Assembly: GCA_938023865.1 (NCBI GenBank)
Contig: CALJDG010000024.1
Location: forward strand, 20,527 to 84,526
Source of the DNA: an uncultured archaeon
GTDB taxonomy: Archaea > Thermoproteota > Bathyarchaeia > Bathyarchaeales > Bathycorpusculaceae
Length of the DNA: 64,000 nt
Reading direction: 5' to 3'
Positions within the stretch are counted from its first letter, which is position 1; every line of letters starts with the position of its first letter. Shown piece by piece: positions 8,484-17,393 of the stretch. Both the position numbers and the translations under genes were made by a program. The notes beneath the pieces are model-generated. The model was given only the letters and a program-made list of their open reading frames with translations. It had not been told where the DNA came from and did not search any database.

Positions 8484-10097
8484 ATGAGCTTTGAGGTAAA
8501 AGAAAGGGACTTACTCGCCAGAATCGGGAGATTGCGAACAAAAAGTGGTATCATAGAGACTCCGCTTCTTTTGCCAGTTATAAATCCGGCCGTACAACTC
8601 ATCCCCCCGAAAAGAATCTGCGAGGATTTTAACTTCAAAGCTCTAATAACCAATGCGTACATTCTTAAAAGACGCTTCCAAAACCTGCCAGCCGAAAAGG
8701 GCCTGCACAACTTTCTAGATTTTAAGGGCGTGATAATGACAGATTCAGGTGCTTACCAGATTCTGGTCTATGGAGATGTGGAAACAACTCCGGAAGAAAT
8801 TGTGGATTATCAAGAGCGGATAGATGCTGACATAGCGACAATATTAGATTGGCCGACTGGTTGGAGGGTCTCAAGGAAACATGCAGAGAAAACAGTTAAT
8901 GAAACGCTGAAGAGAGCTGCTGAACTCTTCAAGGTTAAAAAGAGGATGGACATCCTATGGGTTGGCCCTGTTCAAGGTGGACGATATTTAGATTTAGTAG
9001 CGATGTCAGCTTTAAAAATGGCTAAGCTTCCATTTGACGTTTATGCCCTCGGAAGCCCAACTGAAGTTATGGAAAACTATCGCTTCGACGTCTTAGTGGA
9101 CATGATTTTGACAGCTAAGAAGAATCTCCCCATTGAACGTCCCTTTCACCTTTTTGGTGCTGGACACCCATTCATGTTTTCCTTAGCTGTCGCCTTAGGG
9201 TGTGATTTTTTTGATTCTGCGGCATACGCTATCTACGCCAGAGAAAACCGGTATATGACGGAAACCGGGACTGTGAGGCTGGAAGAGCTTGAATTTTTTC
9301 CGTGTGCATGCCCAAAATGTTCAAGTAAAAATCCAAAGGATGTTGCAGAATTTTCCAATAAAGAAAGGCAAGTTTTCATTGCAGAGCATAACCTTTACGT
9401 TTGTTCTGCTGAAATTAAGAGGATAAAACAAGCGATTAAAGAGGGAAGACTTTGGGAACATTTAGAGTTTAGGGTGCACGGCCACCCTGCACTATTGCAA
9501 GCATTAAAAAAGCTGAAAAAATACGAAAAGTACATTGAAAAACATAGCCCAACTGTAAAGCGCAGCGGACTCTTCTACTTTGATTCTGCCGGTTTGATCC
9601 GTCCAGAGGTTGTACGGCATAGAATAAGACTCTCTGGGAGATACGCTCCTCCGAAAGAGTCTGAAGTTCTTATATTAATGCCTCAGACCAGAACCAAACC
9701 ATACCATAAATCTGAAGAATATAAAAGACTAGTGAAAGCTCTTCAAGATTTTCAAAAAGAACGTTTAAATAAACTACACATTTGTTTCTTTGAAGCACCT
9801 TTTGGAGTAATTCCATTAGAGCTTGATGAAGTTTACCCGCTTTCTCAGCATGAAACGGCCATGCCAATGGACAAGGAGACTGTCGAATATGTGGCGTCAG
9901 AGGTGGCAAATTACATAAAAAGAAACAATTACAAAGTAGTGTTGATGCTTTATAATGCGGAGGACCGGGGCGCAGAAGTCCTGAAGGCATGCAAAAAGGC
10001 ATGTGCGGCTAAGAGCGTCAACTTTAAATCTTTTAGTATGGACAGGAGATGGGTTAAATCTATGTCAAATTTTTTAAAGAAAATGGAGACAGACTAG
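8484..10097 (+). CDS. tgtA: tRNA-guanine(15) transglycosylase, archaeosine biosynthesis (TgtA)
   Basis: This enzyme exchanges G15 in the tRNA D-loop for preQ0, the first tRNA-based step of archaeosine synthesis. The start at 8484 (MSFEVKERD) is preferred over the in-frame ATG at 8454, because the TATA-like CTATATTTTTAAG at 8440-8452 would put transcription start between them. Visible motifs are MTDSGAYQ with the catalytic Asp at about residue 87, HLFGAGHP, DSAAY with the nucleophile Asp at about 244, and the zinc site CACPKC at 274-279. The long C-terminal region matches the length of archaeal TgtA; the usual PUA signature is hard to see by eye. Confidence 0.92.
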   Translation: MSFEVKERDLLARIGRLRTKSGIIETPLLLPVINPAVQLIPPKRICEDFNFKALITNAYILKRRFQNLPAEKGLHNFLDFKGVIMTDSGAYQILVYGDVETTPEEIVDYQERIDADIATILDWPTGWRVSRKHAEKTVNETLKRAAELFKVKKRMDILWVGPVQGGRYLDLVAMSALKMAKLPFDVYALGSPTEVMENYRFDVLVDMILTAKKNLPIERPFHLFGAGHPFMFSLAVALGCDFFDSAAYAIYARENRYMTETGTVRLEELEFFPCACPKCSSKNPKDVAEFSNKERQVFIAEHNLYVCSAEIKRIKQAIKEGRLWEHLEFRVHGHPALLQALKKLKKYEKYIEKHSPTVKRSGLFYFDSAGLIRPEVVRHRIRLSGRYAPPKESEVLILMPQTRTKPYHKSEEYKRLVKALQDFQKERLNKLHICFFEAPFGVIPLELDEVYPLSQHETAMPMDKETVEYVASEVANYIKRNNYKVVLMLYNAEDRGAEVLKACKKACAAKSVNFKSFSMDRRWVKSMSNFLKKMETD

Positions 10098-10107
10098 GCG
10101 GTTAAGA

Positions 10108-10695
10108 TTGATTCGTGCGGACCTCCACATTCACACAATGTTTTCGCCTGACGCTTCAATACGCCCAAAAACCATAGTGGAACAGCTTTTCACTCACTCC
10201 CACATAAAAGCGGCGGCAATAACAGATCATAATACCATTAAAGGATACTACAAGGTGTTAGAGCTGGCTAAAAACTACTCAGATATTCTGATTATTCCGG
10301 GTATCGAAATCAGCTCTATTTGCGGCGATCTTGTCCTTTTAGGAGTCGCTGAAGTACCACCTCAATCATGGACTGTTGAAAATGTCATAGATTTTGCGCA
10401 TGAAAGAGACGGTTTGGTGGTTGCAGCGCATCCCTATAGAGCCTTTGGTTTAGGTGACTCAGCCAAAAAATATGAAATTGACGCTGTCGAGATTTTGAAT
10501 GGTAGCTGCTCTCAACAATTAAACATGCTAGCTGAAATATTAGCCAATGAAATGGCTTTGCCCGGCCTGGCTGGTAGCGACGCCCACAGGGCAGATGAAC
10601 TTTGGACGGTATACAGCGAAATTCAAGCTTCAATGGATCTGGATGAAATTTTAAGGGCTATTAAACGTAGACTTGTTAAAGTGGCCCGTACTTAA
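10108..10695 (+). CDS. PHP-domain phosphoesterase
   Basis: The 195-aa protein is a single PHP domain, a metal-dependent phosphoesterase TIM-like barrel. Metal ligands seen are DLHIHT near residue 5, ITDHNT near 40, a conserved Glu in GIEIS, the AAHPYR segment, and GSDAHR near the C-terminus. Stand-alone PHP proteins include nucleotide phosphoesterases and RNase AM-like nucleases; I cannot choose between them. It lies 10 nt after tgtA and starts with TTG, so it is probably co-transcribed with tgtA. Confidence 0.83.
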   Translation: MIRADLHIHTMFSPDASIRPKTIVEQLFTHSHIKAAAITDHNTIKGYYKVLELAKNYSDILIIPGIEISSICGDLVLLGVAEVPPQSWTVENVIDFAHERDGLVVAAHPYRAFGLGDSAKKYEIDAVEILNGSCSQQLNMLAEILANEMALPGLAGSDAHRADELWTVYSEIQASMDLDEILRAIKRRLVKVART

Positions 10696-10755
10696 AAGTC
10701 AATACATTTTTAAAACAGCTGTGCCAATGTTAAGTGCGTTAATGGTCGAAAAGAA

Positions 10756-12021
10756 ATGAGTCCACTTCAAATAAAGTTTTTAGGCGCAACCCAAGAGGTT
10801 GGTAGGGCTGCCATATCCGTTAAGACCGAAAAGGCTCAGGTTTTATTGGACTACGGTGTAATGTTAAATCATGAGCCCGGCTTTCCGATGCATGTTCCTC
10901 CTAAAGAGGTGGATGCAATTATTTTGGGACACAGCCACCTGGATCATTCTGGCGCAGTTCCCATATTCTTTATACATGGGAAGAAAACCGTTTACGCGAA
11001 TAAGCTTACAGCAGAGCTTAGCCAATTATTAATTTCGGACTTCATACACCTTTCTAGCTACTACCTTCCCTACGAATATCTCGAACTAAGAACTATGTTA
11101 AGGCACATTAAGCACTTAGATTTTGGCGTAAAAGAAACTATTGGAGATATCACCTTTGAACTTCGAAACGCTGGACATATTCCAGGAAGCGCGCAAGTCC
11201 TCATAGAGGCTGAAGGGAAGAGGCTACTATACACTGGCGACTTCAGTTTAATAGACACAAGACTTTTAGAGGGGGCAAAAATGGATTACTGCGATTTGGA
11301 CGCAGTTATTATAGAAAGTACATATGCTGATGAAGACCATCCAGAGCGCCCAGAACTTGAAAAAAACTTTGTTGAGGAAGTAACAGAAGTCGTAGAACGT
11401 GGGGGAACAGTTCTCATACCAGCCTTCAGCATTGGGAGGTCTCAAGAAATAGCATGCATCCTTGCTGCCTACCATTTTGAACACCCAGTTTACCTTGACG
11501 GGATGGCGCGAGAAGCCAGCAGAATGATGATGAATTACGTGCAGTTCTTAAGAGATCCAAAACTGTTTATGGATGCTATCCATTCTGTCAATTGGGTGGA
11601 AGGCTGGCGAGACCGCAGAAAAGCCACAAAAATGCCATGCGTAATAATTTCGCCAGCTGGAATGTTAAAGGGCGGTCCAGCGGCGTTCTACATATCAAAA
11701 ATTGGTAAAAAAGCAAATAACGCAGTTTTTCTTGTGAGTTACCAAATTCCCGGCACGCCCGGAAGAGAACTTTTAGAGAAAGGCATATGCGTCATCGACG
11801 GGAAAATGAGAAGGGTTAAGGCTAGAGTTAAACATTTTGACTTTTCTTCCCATTGTGGCGCAAGGGAGCTCAAAGAAGCCGTAAAAAGGCTTGATGGCAA
11901 GGCAAAATTCTATGTAATCCATGGCGCCGAGGGAAACTGTGAGCTTCTCGCAAAATGGATAGAGAAGGAAGCCGGATTAGAGGCTGTAGCTCCGAGACCT
12001 GGAGACACGTTTAAGGTTTAA
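10756..12021 (+). CDS. Metallo-beta-lactamase/beta-CASP ribonuclease (archaeal RNase J/CPSF family)
   Basis: The 421-aa protein has the MBL zinc motif HSHLDH, then GHIPGSA and the YTGDF aspartate. A beta-CASP insertion follows, with PAFSIGRSQE (motif A) and a SSHCG segment with terminal HG (motifs B/C). No KH domain precedes it, unlike the aCPSF1 type, so it fits an aCPSF2- or aRNase J-like exo/endoribonuclease for RNA maturation or decay. A TATA-like TACATTTTTAAAAC lies about 45 bp upstream. It sits in a cluster of RNA-related genes and is followed after 5 nt by archaemetzincin. Confidence 0.87.
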   Translation: MSPLQIKFLGATQEVGRAAISVKTEKAQVLLDYGVMLNHEPGFPMHVPPKEVDAIILGHSHLDHSGAVPIFFIHGKKTVYANKLTAELSQLLISDFIHLSSYYLPYEYLELRTMLRHIKHLDFGVKETIGDITFELRNAGHIPGSAQVLIEAEGKRLLYTGDFSLIDTRLLEGAKMDYCDLDAVIIESTYADEDHPERPELEKNFVEEVTEVVERGGTVLIPAFSIGRSQEIACILAAYHFEHPVYLDGMAREASRMMMNYVQFLRDPKLFMDAIHSVNWVEGWRDRRKATKMPCVIISPAGMLKGGPAAFYISKIGKKANNAVFLVSYQIPGTPGRELLEKGICVIDGKMRRVKARVKHFDFSSHCGARELKEAVKRLDGKAKFYVIHGAEGNCELLAKWIEKEAGLEAVAPRPGDTFKV

Positions 12022-12026
12022 AGAAC

Positions 12027-12566
12027 ATGAAAATAGGAATTTTACGCATAGGACAAATCGACCTAGACTTCCTTGAAAGAATATGCGAGAACATAAACCT
12101 GCCGTTCCCGAAAACACAGTGTCAAATAGTCCCGGAAATATTAACTTTACCTCAAGAAGCCTTCGACAAAGCAAGGAGGCAGTACCGTTCAGATATGATA
12201 TTAGGCTTGGTGGCAATTCATGCGGAAAAAGCCCAAAACCTAGACCGTGTTTTAGGCGTGGTTGATGTTGACATCTACGTTCCGGGATTAAACTTTGTTT
12301 TCGGGGAGGCAGAATGCCCGGGAAAGGCAGCTCTCATATCCCTTTGGAGGTTAAGACCAGAATTTTACGGCCTGCCATCAAATTTCGAGCTTTTTATAGA
12401 AAGAGGCGTAAAAGAAGCTGTGCACGAACTTGGACACACTTTCGGTTTGACCCACTGCAAAAATCCATATTGCATTATGTTTTTTTCTAACTCCATCTTT
12501 GAAACGGACAGAAAAAAGGGCATATTTTGTAACACGTGTTATTCGAATATTCATAAGCCTCTTTAA
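12027..12566 (+). CDS. amzA: Archaemetzincin, zinc metalloprotease
   Basis: The 179-aa protein has the full archaemetzincin signature. HELGHTFGLTH at 133-143 supplies the three zinc-binding His and the catalytic Glu. C144 and C149 are followed by the Met-turn methionine M151, and a later C168xxC171 pair completes the second, structural zinc site. No signal peptide is seen, so it should act in the cytoplasm; substrates are unknown. The gene follows the beta-CASP nuclease after 5 nt and probably shares its transcript. Confidence 0.93.
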   Translation: MKIGILRIGQIDLDFLERICENINLPFPKTQCQIVPEILTLPQEAFDKARRQYRSDMILGLVAIHAEKAQNLDRVLGVVDVDIYVPGLNFVFGEAECPGKAALISLWRLRPEFYGLPSNFELFIERGVKEAVHELGHTFGLTHCKNPYCIMFFSNSIFETDRKKGIFCNTCYSNIHKPL

Positions 12567-12597
12567 ATCCAGTAGCTAAACATGGGGGTTTACCCGA

Positions 12598-12665
12598 GGG
12601 TTCGGTGAGTTTTAAGAGGGGAGAAAGGAGAGAAGGGAGTTCCAAAAATAGGAACCACCGAACCC
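12598..12665. other. Inverted-repeat structure with purine tract between convergent genes
   Basis: GGGTTCGGTG at 12598-12607 is exactly complementary to CACCGAACCC at 12656-12665. Inside lie a 26-nt all-purine run (about 12614-12639) and a second hairpin, GTTCC/GGAAC at 12639-12655. Further right CTTTC/GAAAG can pair around AATG. The element lies between amzA (+) and the MetE-like gene (-) and could be a two-sided terminator or a small structured RNA. No TATA box or coding frame points to a gene. Confidence 0.5.
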
Positions 12666-12730
12666 TGTTTGGGCCCCCTCCCCTTCTTTCAATGGAAAGG
12701 AGAAAGAGAAGCACCAATATAAAAGCTTTT

Positions 12731-13783
12731 CTATGAAATAAACGTTCCATAATAATAGCTAGACTCTTTAACAGCCTTAACGGTTCTTTCTAGGAGAAGT
12801 TGGGCTGCCTCTTGTGTTGGCCAACCCCCAAGTCCGCAGTCCGGTCCTGTCAAGGTCATTCTATCCCCAAATTTTTCCCTAGCTTTTTCGAATCTCTTTC
12901 TAATAGTTTTTTCATCTTCAACGAGCTGTTCTGTTTCTGGCTTTGTTATTCCCTTCTCATAAAGCTCTGCGATGATGGAGTCGATGTCTGTTCTCGATAT
13001 TCCGACACGTATGAACTTGTCCATCCTTTCAAGCATGTCTTTTGAAACGAATTCTAAGCTACGTGGAGAGGCTGCATACTCTATAGATATCACGTCTAGA
13101 TTTCTAACCTCTAAAACGTCCACAATTCTTGTGGGGGAATGCATGTGAATATGCTTTTGTACATTTTTGTCAAAATTTAGGGCTTTTTCTAAAGCTTCCG
13201 CTATTATATCTTTGTCTGCTGATATTCCTTGGAAGCCAAAACTCGGCTCGTCTAGGGATACTACTTCCGTTTTGACGTATTTTGAGTTTAAAATGGCGTT
13301 TTTTGCGAATCGCCTTACAGTTTCTGCAAACATAAATAGTACGTCTTTGTACAATGTCGTTCTAACTTCTTTTAAGTAAAGCTCCAATGGACCAGTAATA
13401 CAAACGCGCAGGGCAATCCTCCTTTCCACACTTTCGTAGATTCTTTTTGCCTCTTCATTGATAACGTATACTTCCGGTATGATGGCGTCTTTCTCCTCAA
13501 CAACATATGTGCCTTTTTCCATAGCCTTATATATAGGTTCTGTGAACTGCTTGTGTATGTCATAGTGTTGTGGATAATTGACGATGTCCAGACCAGATTT
13601 GAGCTTTCTAAAAAAGGAATCTGCTACAACTACATAGAAATTTTTAAACAGAAAAGGGTTCTCTTTAAAATTTTTTCCACTGGCGGCATGTTCTCTTGCC
13701 AGCTTGTAGGCTTCATTGAACATTTTTCTCTCAATAGATTTTGGGAGGGGAAAACTCCCAATGTCGTCGACCAGCACTTCCAT
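12731..13783 (-). CDS. Cobalamin-independent methionine synthase-like protein (core MetE family)
   Basis: The 350-aa protein matches the C-terminal catalytic barrel of MetE, as in short archaeal core-MetE enzymes that methylate homocysteine. Motifs include DDIGSFP at the start, SLDEPSFGF near 176-184, ISIEY with E235, and TGPDCGLGGWPT with C316. One zinc ligand is unusual: the usual HxC pair reads H213-M-H215-S, so the first cysteine is replaced by His. The short form lacks the folate-binding half, so the methyl donor is probably a corrinoid protein or another carrier. It could also be a non-canonical thiol methyltransferase. Confidence 0.82.
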   Translation of the reverse strand: MEVLVDDIGSFPLPKSIERKMFNEAYKLAREHAASGKNFKENPFLFKNFYVVVADSFFRKLKSGLDIVNYPQHYDIHKQFTEPIYKAMEKGTYVVEEKDAIIPEVYVINEEAKRIYESVERRIALRVCITGPLELYLKEVRTTLYKDVLFMFAETVRRFAKNAILNSKYVKTEVVSLDEPSFGFQGISADKDIIAEALEKALNFDKNVQKHIHMHSPTRIVDVLEVRNLDVISIEYAASPRSLEFVSKDMLERMDKFIRVGISRTDIDSIIAELYEKGITKPETEQLVEDEKTIRKRFEKAREKFGDRMTLTGPDCGLGGWPTQEAAQLLLERTVKAVKESSYYYGTFIS

Positions 13784-13879
13784 AAAATGAAATTATTGCG
13801 TTTTTAGTAATAAAAGTTAATCTGAAGACTTAAATCTGGAGAGTAACAATTATAAGTGTGTTTATTTTGTGAACATTGA

Positions 13880-14851
13880 ATGGTGAAAGAAATGCCGAGT
13901 GTGTGGAAACTTCGTGCATCTATGATTGGAACGCTGGTCCTCATAATAGGATTATCCACGCTAGTGTTTACGCTAATTTTAAGCTTGATTGGCGTTATAG
14001 ATATACTAGTTTTAGGAGTTTTAGTTGTGGCGTTTAATGTGGGGCAGTGGCTGATCTCTCCATACATTATTGACGCTTTATATCGCACACGTGAAATACC
14101 TGAAAACGAGAACCCAAAACTCCATCAGATAGTTGAAAACTTAAGTCGAAAAAGCGGATTGAAAAAGCCAAAGCTAATGCTTGCCCAAATTCCAATTCCA
14201 AACGCCTTCGCATACGGCTCACCAATCGCTGGAAACCGTGTAGCTGTGACAAGTGGGCTTCTTAAAACTCTCGATGAAGAAGAGGTCGAAGCCGTTTTAG
14301 GTCATGAGCTGGGACACTTGAAACATAGAGACGTACAAATAATGATGTTTGTCTCACTTCTTCCAGCACTATTTTACTATATTGGCTATTCATTAATGAT
14401 ATCTTCAATGTATGGTAGGCGAAGAGAAGAAGGAAGCGGGGTTGCTGTCTTAGGCATTGGATTTATGATGTTCTCATGGATTTTAAACATGTTTATACTT
14501 TACTTAAGCCGTCTCCGTGAGTATTATGCTGACAGGCACAGCGCCTTGATAGTCGAAAACGGCGCACAAAAACTTTCAGAAGGCTTGGCAAAAATTGTCT
14601 ATGCAACGAGAAATATGGGTAGAAAAAGAAAAGAGGTGCAGCATTTAAACGCTTTCAAAGCTTTGTTCATAACGGACCCTGACTGTGTGGAAACCGACTC
14701 TGTGGTTTTATCAGCGGCGGGCTCAGGCGACCAAAAACTTGTCCAAGAGCTTCTGTCAAAAAGGTTAACAACACTGGATAGAATAATCGAGATTTTCTCA
14801 ACACATCCGAATATAGTTAAACGCCTAAAAGCCCTACAAGAATTAAGCTAA
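13880..14851 (+). CDS. htpX: HtpX-like M48 zinc membrane protease
   Basis: This is a membrane-bound quality-control protease. Two membrane helices lie at about residues 16-37 and 40-60, and a further pair at about 155-172 and 188-208. The zinc motif is HELGH at 142-146 on the cytoplasmic side, with the third ligand Glu in the SRLREYYADRHS segment near 220. At 323 aa the length fits HtpX. It is divergent from the MetE-like gene, with an AT-rich promoter between. Confidence 0.9.
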   Translation: MVKEMPSVWKLRASMIGTLVLIIGLSTLVFTLILSLIGVIDILVLGVLVVAFNVGQWLISPYIIDALYRTREIPENENPKLHQIVENLSRKSGLKKPKLMLAQIPIPNAFAYGSPIAGNRVAVTSGLLKTLDEEEVEAVLGHELGHLKHRDVQIMMFVSLLPALFYYIGYSLMISSMYGRRREEGSGVAVLGIGFMMFSWILNMFILYLSRLREYYADRHSALIVENGAQKLSEGLAKIVYATRNMGRKRKEVQHLNAFKALFITDPDCVETDSVVLSAAGSGDQKLVQELLSKRLTTLDRIIEIFSTHPNIVKRLKALQELS

Positions 14852-14892
14852 AACCTTTTTAGCATCTTCTTGACAACTAGTCAACAAGGTTT
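14851..14892. terminator. Two-tier inverted repeat, probable bidirectional terminator
   Basis: AAACCTT at 14851-14857 pairs with AAGGTTT at 14886-14892, and inside it TTGAC (14870-14874) pairs with GTCAA (14880-14884). A T-run follows each outer arm in its own direction. It begins within the htpX stop region and faces the convergent epimerase gene. Confidence 0.5.
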
Positions 14893-14947
14893 TAAAGGTA
14901 GTTGCGGTGGTTATTGACGCCTTTCTCTCTCGAACACGATTGAATAT

Positions 14948-16051
14948 TTAATGATAAACTTTTAGCGGCTTTCCAAGAATTTCGCCGTTTAACTCCCATA
15001 TTCCCAAACCGTGTAGTTTTGGAAGTATGCGCATCGAATTTTTAACTTTTGTAACGCCTTTGGTGGCTAGCTTGTCTTTAAGCAGCAGATCAGAGTCTAA
15101 GTCTGCATACTGTATGTTTTTTACTGCTGCAGCTAGATGGGTCCCCGCTGCTATGCCTATTTCTGATTCTCCCATGCAGCCTATCATGCATGGTATCCCA
15201 GCGGCTTCTGCTATGGCGGCTATTTTCTTGGCTTTGTGAATTCCTCCGCCTTTCATCAATTTTATGTTTATTAAGTCTACAGCTTCAGCCCTTATTAGTT
15301 GTAGTGCGTCTTCCGGCGAGTGGACACTTTCATCAGCCATTATTGGTATAGGCGAGTTTCGCTTGACCTCTATTAGTCCTTTCAAGTTTTCTGCTGGGAC
15401 TGGCTGTTCTGCAAATTGAATGTTGAACTTTTCAATTTTCTTTAAAACTTCTATGGCTTGTTTCGGCATCCAGCCTTGGTTCGCATCAATCCTTATCTGT
15501 ATTTTTTCGCCGACTGCCTCGCGGATAAGCCTAATCCGCTCGACGTCTTCCTCTGGGTTTACGCCAACCTTAACTTTTAAGGCTTTAAACCCTTTCTTCA
15601 CCGCTTTAACAGCGTCTTTAGCCATTTCCCTGGGGGATTTTATGCCCAATGTGATGTCGGTTAAAATTTCTGTCCTGTAGCCGCCCATAACCATGTAGAG
15701 GGGCTTCTTAACAGTCTTGCCTAAAATATCGTGTAGGGCAATGTCTATAGCTGCCTTTGCCGCTGGGTTTCCAGCCACCATGGAGTCCATAAGCTCAACG
15801 TTTTGCTCGATTCTTAAGGGGCACATGCCAATAAGCCTAGGCGCAATTTTATCTAAGACTTTGATAACTGTTTCCGCTGTTTCGCCAGTAACTCGATCCG
15901 ACGGAGAGGATTCGCCCCATCCACAAACGCCATAATCCGTAACTATTTTCACGACAACGTTACGGCTTTCAGTGCTTGCTTCCGTGGCTATTCTAAAAGG
16001 TTCACGATAAGCCAAAGTAATCGAATAAACTTCGATTTTCTGGATTCCCAA
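14948..16051 (-). CDS. Enolase-superfamily dipeptide epimerase-like enzyme
   Basis: The 367-aa protein belongs to the muconate-lactonizing subgroup of the enolase superfamily. The barrel carries the KVKVG motif (first catalytic Lys), metal ligands in RIDANQGW, an AEQP glutamate and MADESVHS, and the second catalytic Lys in INIKLMKGGG. GCMGES near the C-terminus also fits dipeptide epimerases, which interconvert L-Ala-D/L-Glu and similar dipeptides. In an archaeon without murein a role in peptide salvage or modification is likely; substrate specificity is inference. Confidence 0.82.
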   Translation of the reverse strand: MGIQKIEVYSITLAYREPFRIATEASTESRNVVVKIVTDYGVCGWGESSPSDRVTGETAETVIKVLDKIAPRLIGMCPLRIEQNVELMDSMVAGNPAAKAAIDIALHDILGKTVKKPLYMVMGGYRTEILTDITLGIKSPREMAKDAVKAVKKGFKALKVKVGVNPEEDVERIRLIREAVGEKIQIRIDANQGWMPKQAIEVLKKIEKFNIQFAEQPVPAENLKGLIEVKRNSPIPIMADESVHSPEDALQLIRAEAVDLINIKLMKGGGIHKAKKIAAIAEAAGIPCMIGCMGESEIGIAAGTHLAAAVKNIQYADLDSDLLLKDKLATKGVTKVKNSMRILPKLHGLGIWELNGEILGKPLKVYH

Positions 16052-16103
16052 AGTTGATTTCGCCGAATGATAGTTTAGCGTTTTCCCTATGAAAAAGTTT
16101 TTA

Positions 16104-17393
16104 CTAATGTTCTTCTCTTTTCCGCTGCCCTATTCTTATTCTCTTAAACTTTATTTTTGCTGTTAGAATTTTCTCTGTTGCGAAAAACCTTGAGGCTGCA
16201 TACATAACTACCATTGTAAAGACTGAAACATAGATTATGCCTAAAGCTGCGGTCCAATAGTCGCCCATTATGACGGCTTTTGAGGCTATTATTGGGTGGC
16301 TAAATGGGATGGCGTAAAAAAGAATTCTCATAGCTAATGTCAAGGTGTTAATGTCCAAGTATATTAGGGCAAAAGATGGGAGAAATATGAGTGGGTAAAT
16401 GTAACCTACAAAGGATTGGGCGCTTCGAACATCTTCGGCGAAAGCTGACGTTATAACAGCCAAAGCCAAAGCCGAAAGCATTGTTACGAAAAGGGACACA
16501 CTTAGGAGCAAATAGCCATAAAATGAAGGCGTAAGCCCTAAAGCGGCTAGATCCAAGTTTATGTTGGCTGGAATGCCAGACATGGCCGAGCCTAACAGGT
16601 AGCTGTACCCGACCATGTAAGCCACGGCGCCAACAGCGGCAACAATAATTGAGCCGGAAAGCTTTCCCAAAAGAATTGAAAGGCGATCCATAGGCAAGGT
16701 CAACAAAGTTTCAAGGGTTTTCTCCTCCTTTTCCATGGCTACTGAAGTGGCGGCTATCTGCACTGAATAGGTAAGTAAAATCATAATTGTGATTGGTAGG
16801 GCAATGGACTGGGACATAAGCAAGCCAGAGAGCATGGCTGGATCAACACCACGCTTAACCTCGCCTTTTATAATTGCTGACTTTTCAACAGTCAAAACGT
16901 CTGGAGCAACTTCTCTGTTAAACTTATTGACTAAAGCATCAATCACAGAGGAGCTAATACCTTCGAAAGTGCTTGGTCCAAGCAAAACTCCATAAAACCT
17001 CACCGTAATATTTACTTTATAACCGCTGTGGTACTCGTTAATAGTGTCATTAAAACCTCTAGGGATTTCAAGAATTTGTGTGGCGTTATATTTTGACAAT
17101 AACATTGTGATGTTTTCATTACCCAATACAATACTGCTTTCATTGAAAATTTTAACACCAGCCTTTTGAAGCGAAGCCGTAAAGTTGTAAGCCCAATATC
17201 CTCCATCATTGTCCACCATGATTATTGCGGTTTTTCCGGCTTTTTCTTGGGCTGATTGCATCGCGTAGTTTATGACTCCGCCTAAAACTGGAAACATCAC
17301 CAGCGGGACAATTATCATTCCCAAGAGGATTTTTGGGTCTCTTACAAGCTCTTTAAGCTCTTTTAATAGGAAGTTGCCAAAACCCCTAAGCAA
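16104..17393 (-). CDS. ABC-2 type transporter permease (NatB-like)
   Basis: The 429-aa membrane protein has one N-terminal helix (about residues 25-45), a soluble extracellular domain to about residue 205, and five or six helices in the C-terminal half. This is the layout of NatB/DrrB-like ABC-2 exporters. MEKEEKTLETLL near 235 is the typical coupling-helix segment of the family. It starts with TTG and overlaps the ATPase gene by 8 nt, so the two form one exporter. The substrate is unknown; family members export Na+, drugs or peptides. Confidence 0.85.
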   Translation of the reverse strand: MLRGFGNFLLKELKELVRDPKILLGMIIVPLVMFPVLGGVINYAMQSAQEKAGKTAIIMVDNDGGYWAYNFTASLQKAGVKIFNESSIVLGNENITMLLSKYNATQILEIPRGFNDTINEYHSGYKVNITVRFYGVLLGPSTFEGISSSVIDALVNKFNREVAPDVLTVEKSAIIKGEVKRGVDPAMLSGLLMSQSIALPITIMILLTYSVQIAATSVAMEKEEKTLETLLTLPMDRLSILLGKLSGSIIVAAVGAVAYMVGYSYLLGSAMSGIPANINLDLAALGLTPSFYGYLLLSVSLFVTMLSALALAVITSAFAEDVRSAQSFVGYIYPLIFLPSFALIYLDINTLTLAMRILFYAIPFSHPIIASKAVIMGDYWTAALGIIYVSVFTMVVMYAASRFFATEKILTAKIKFKRIRIGQRKREEH

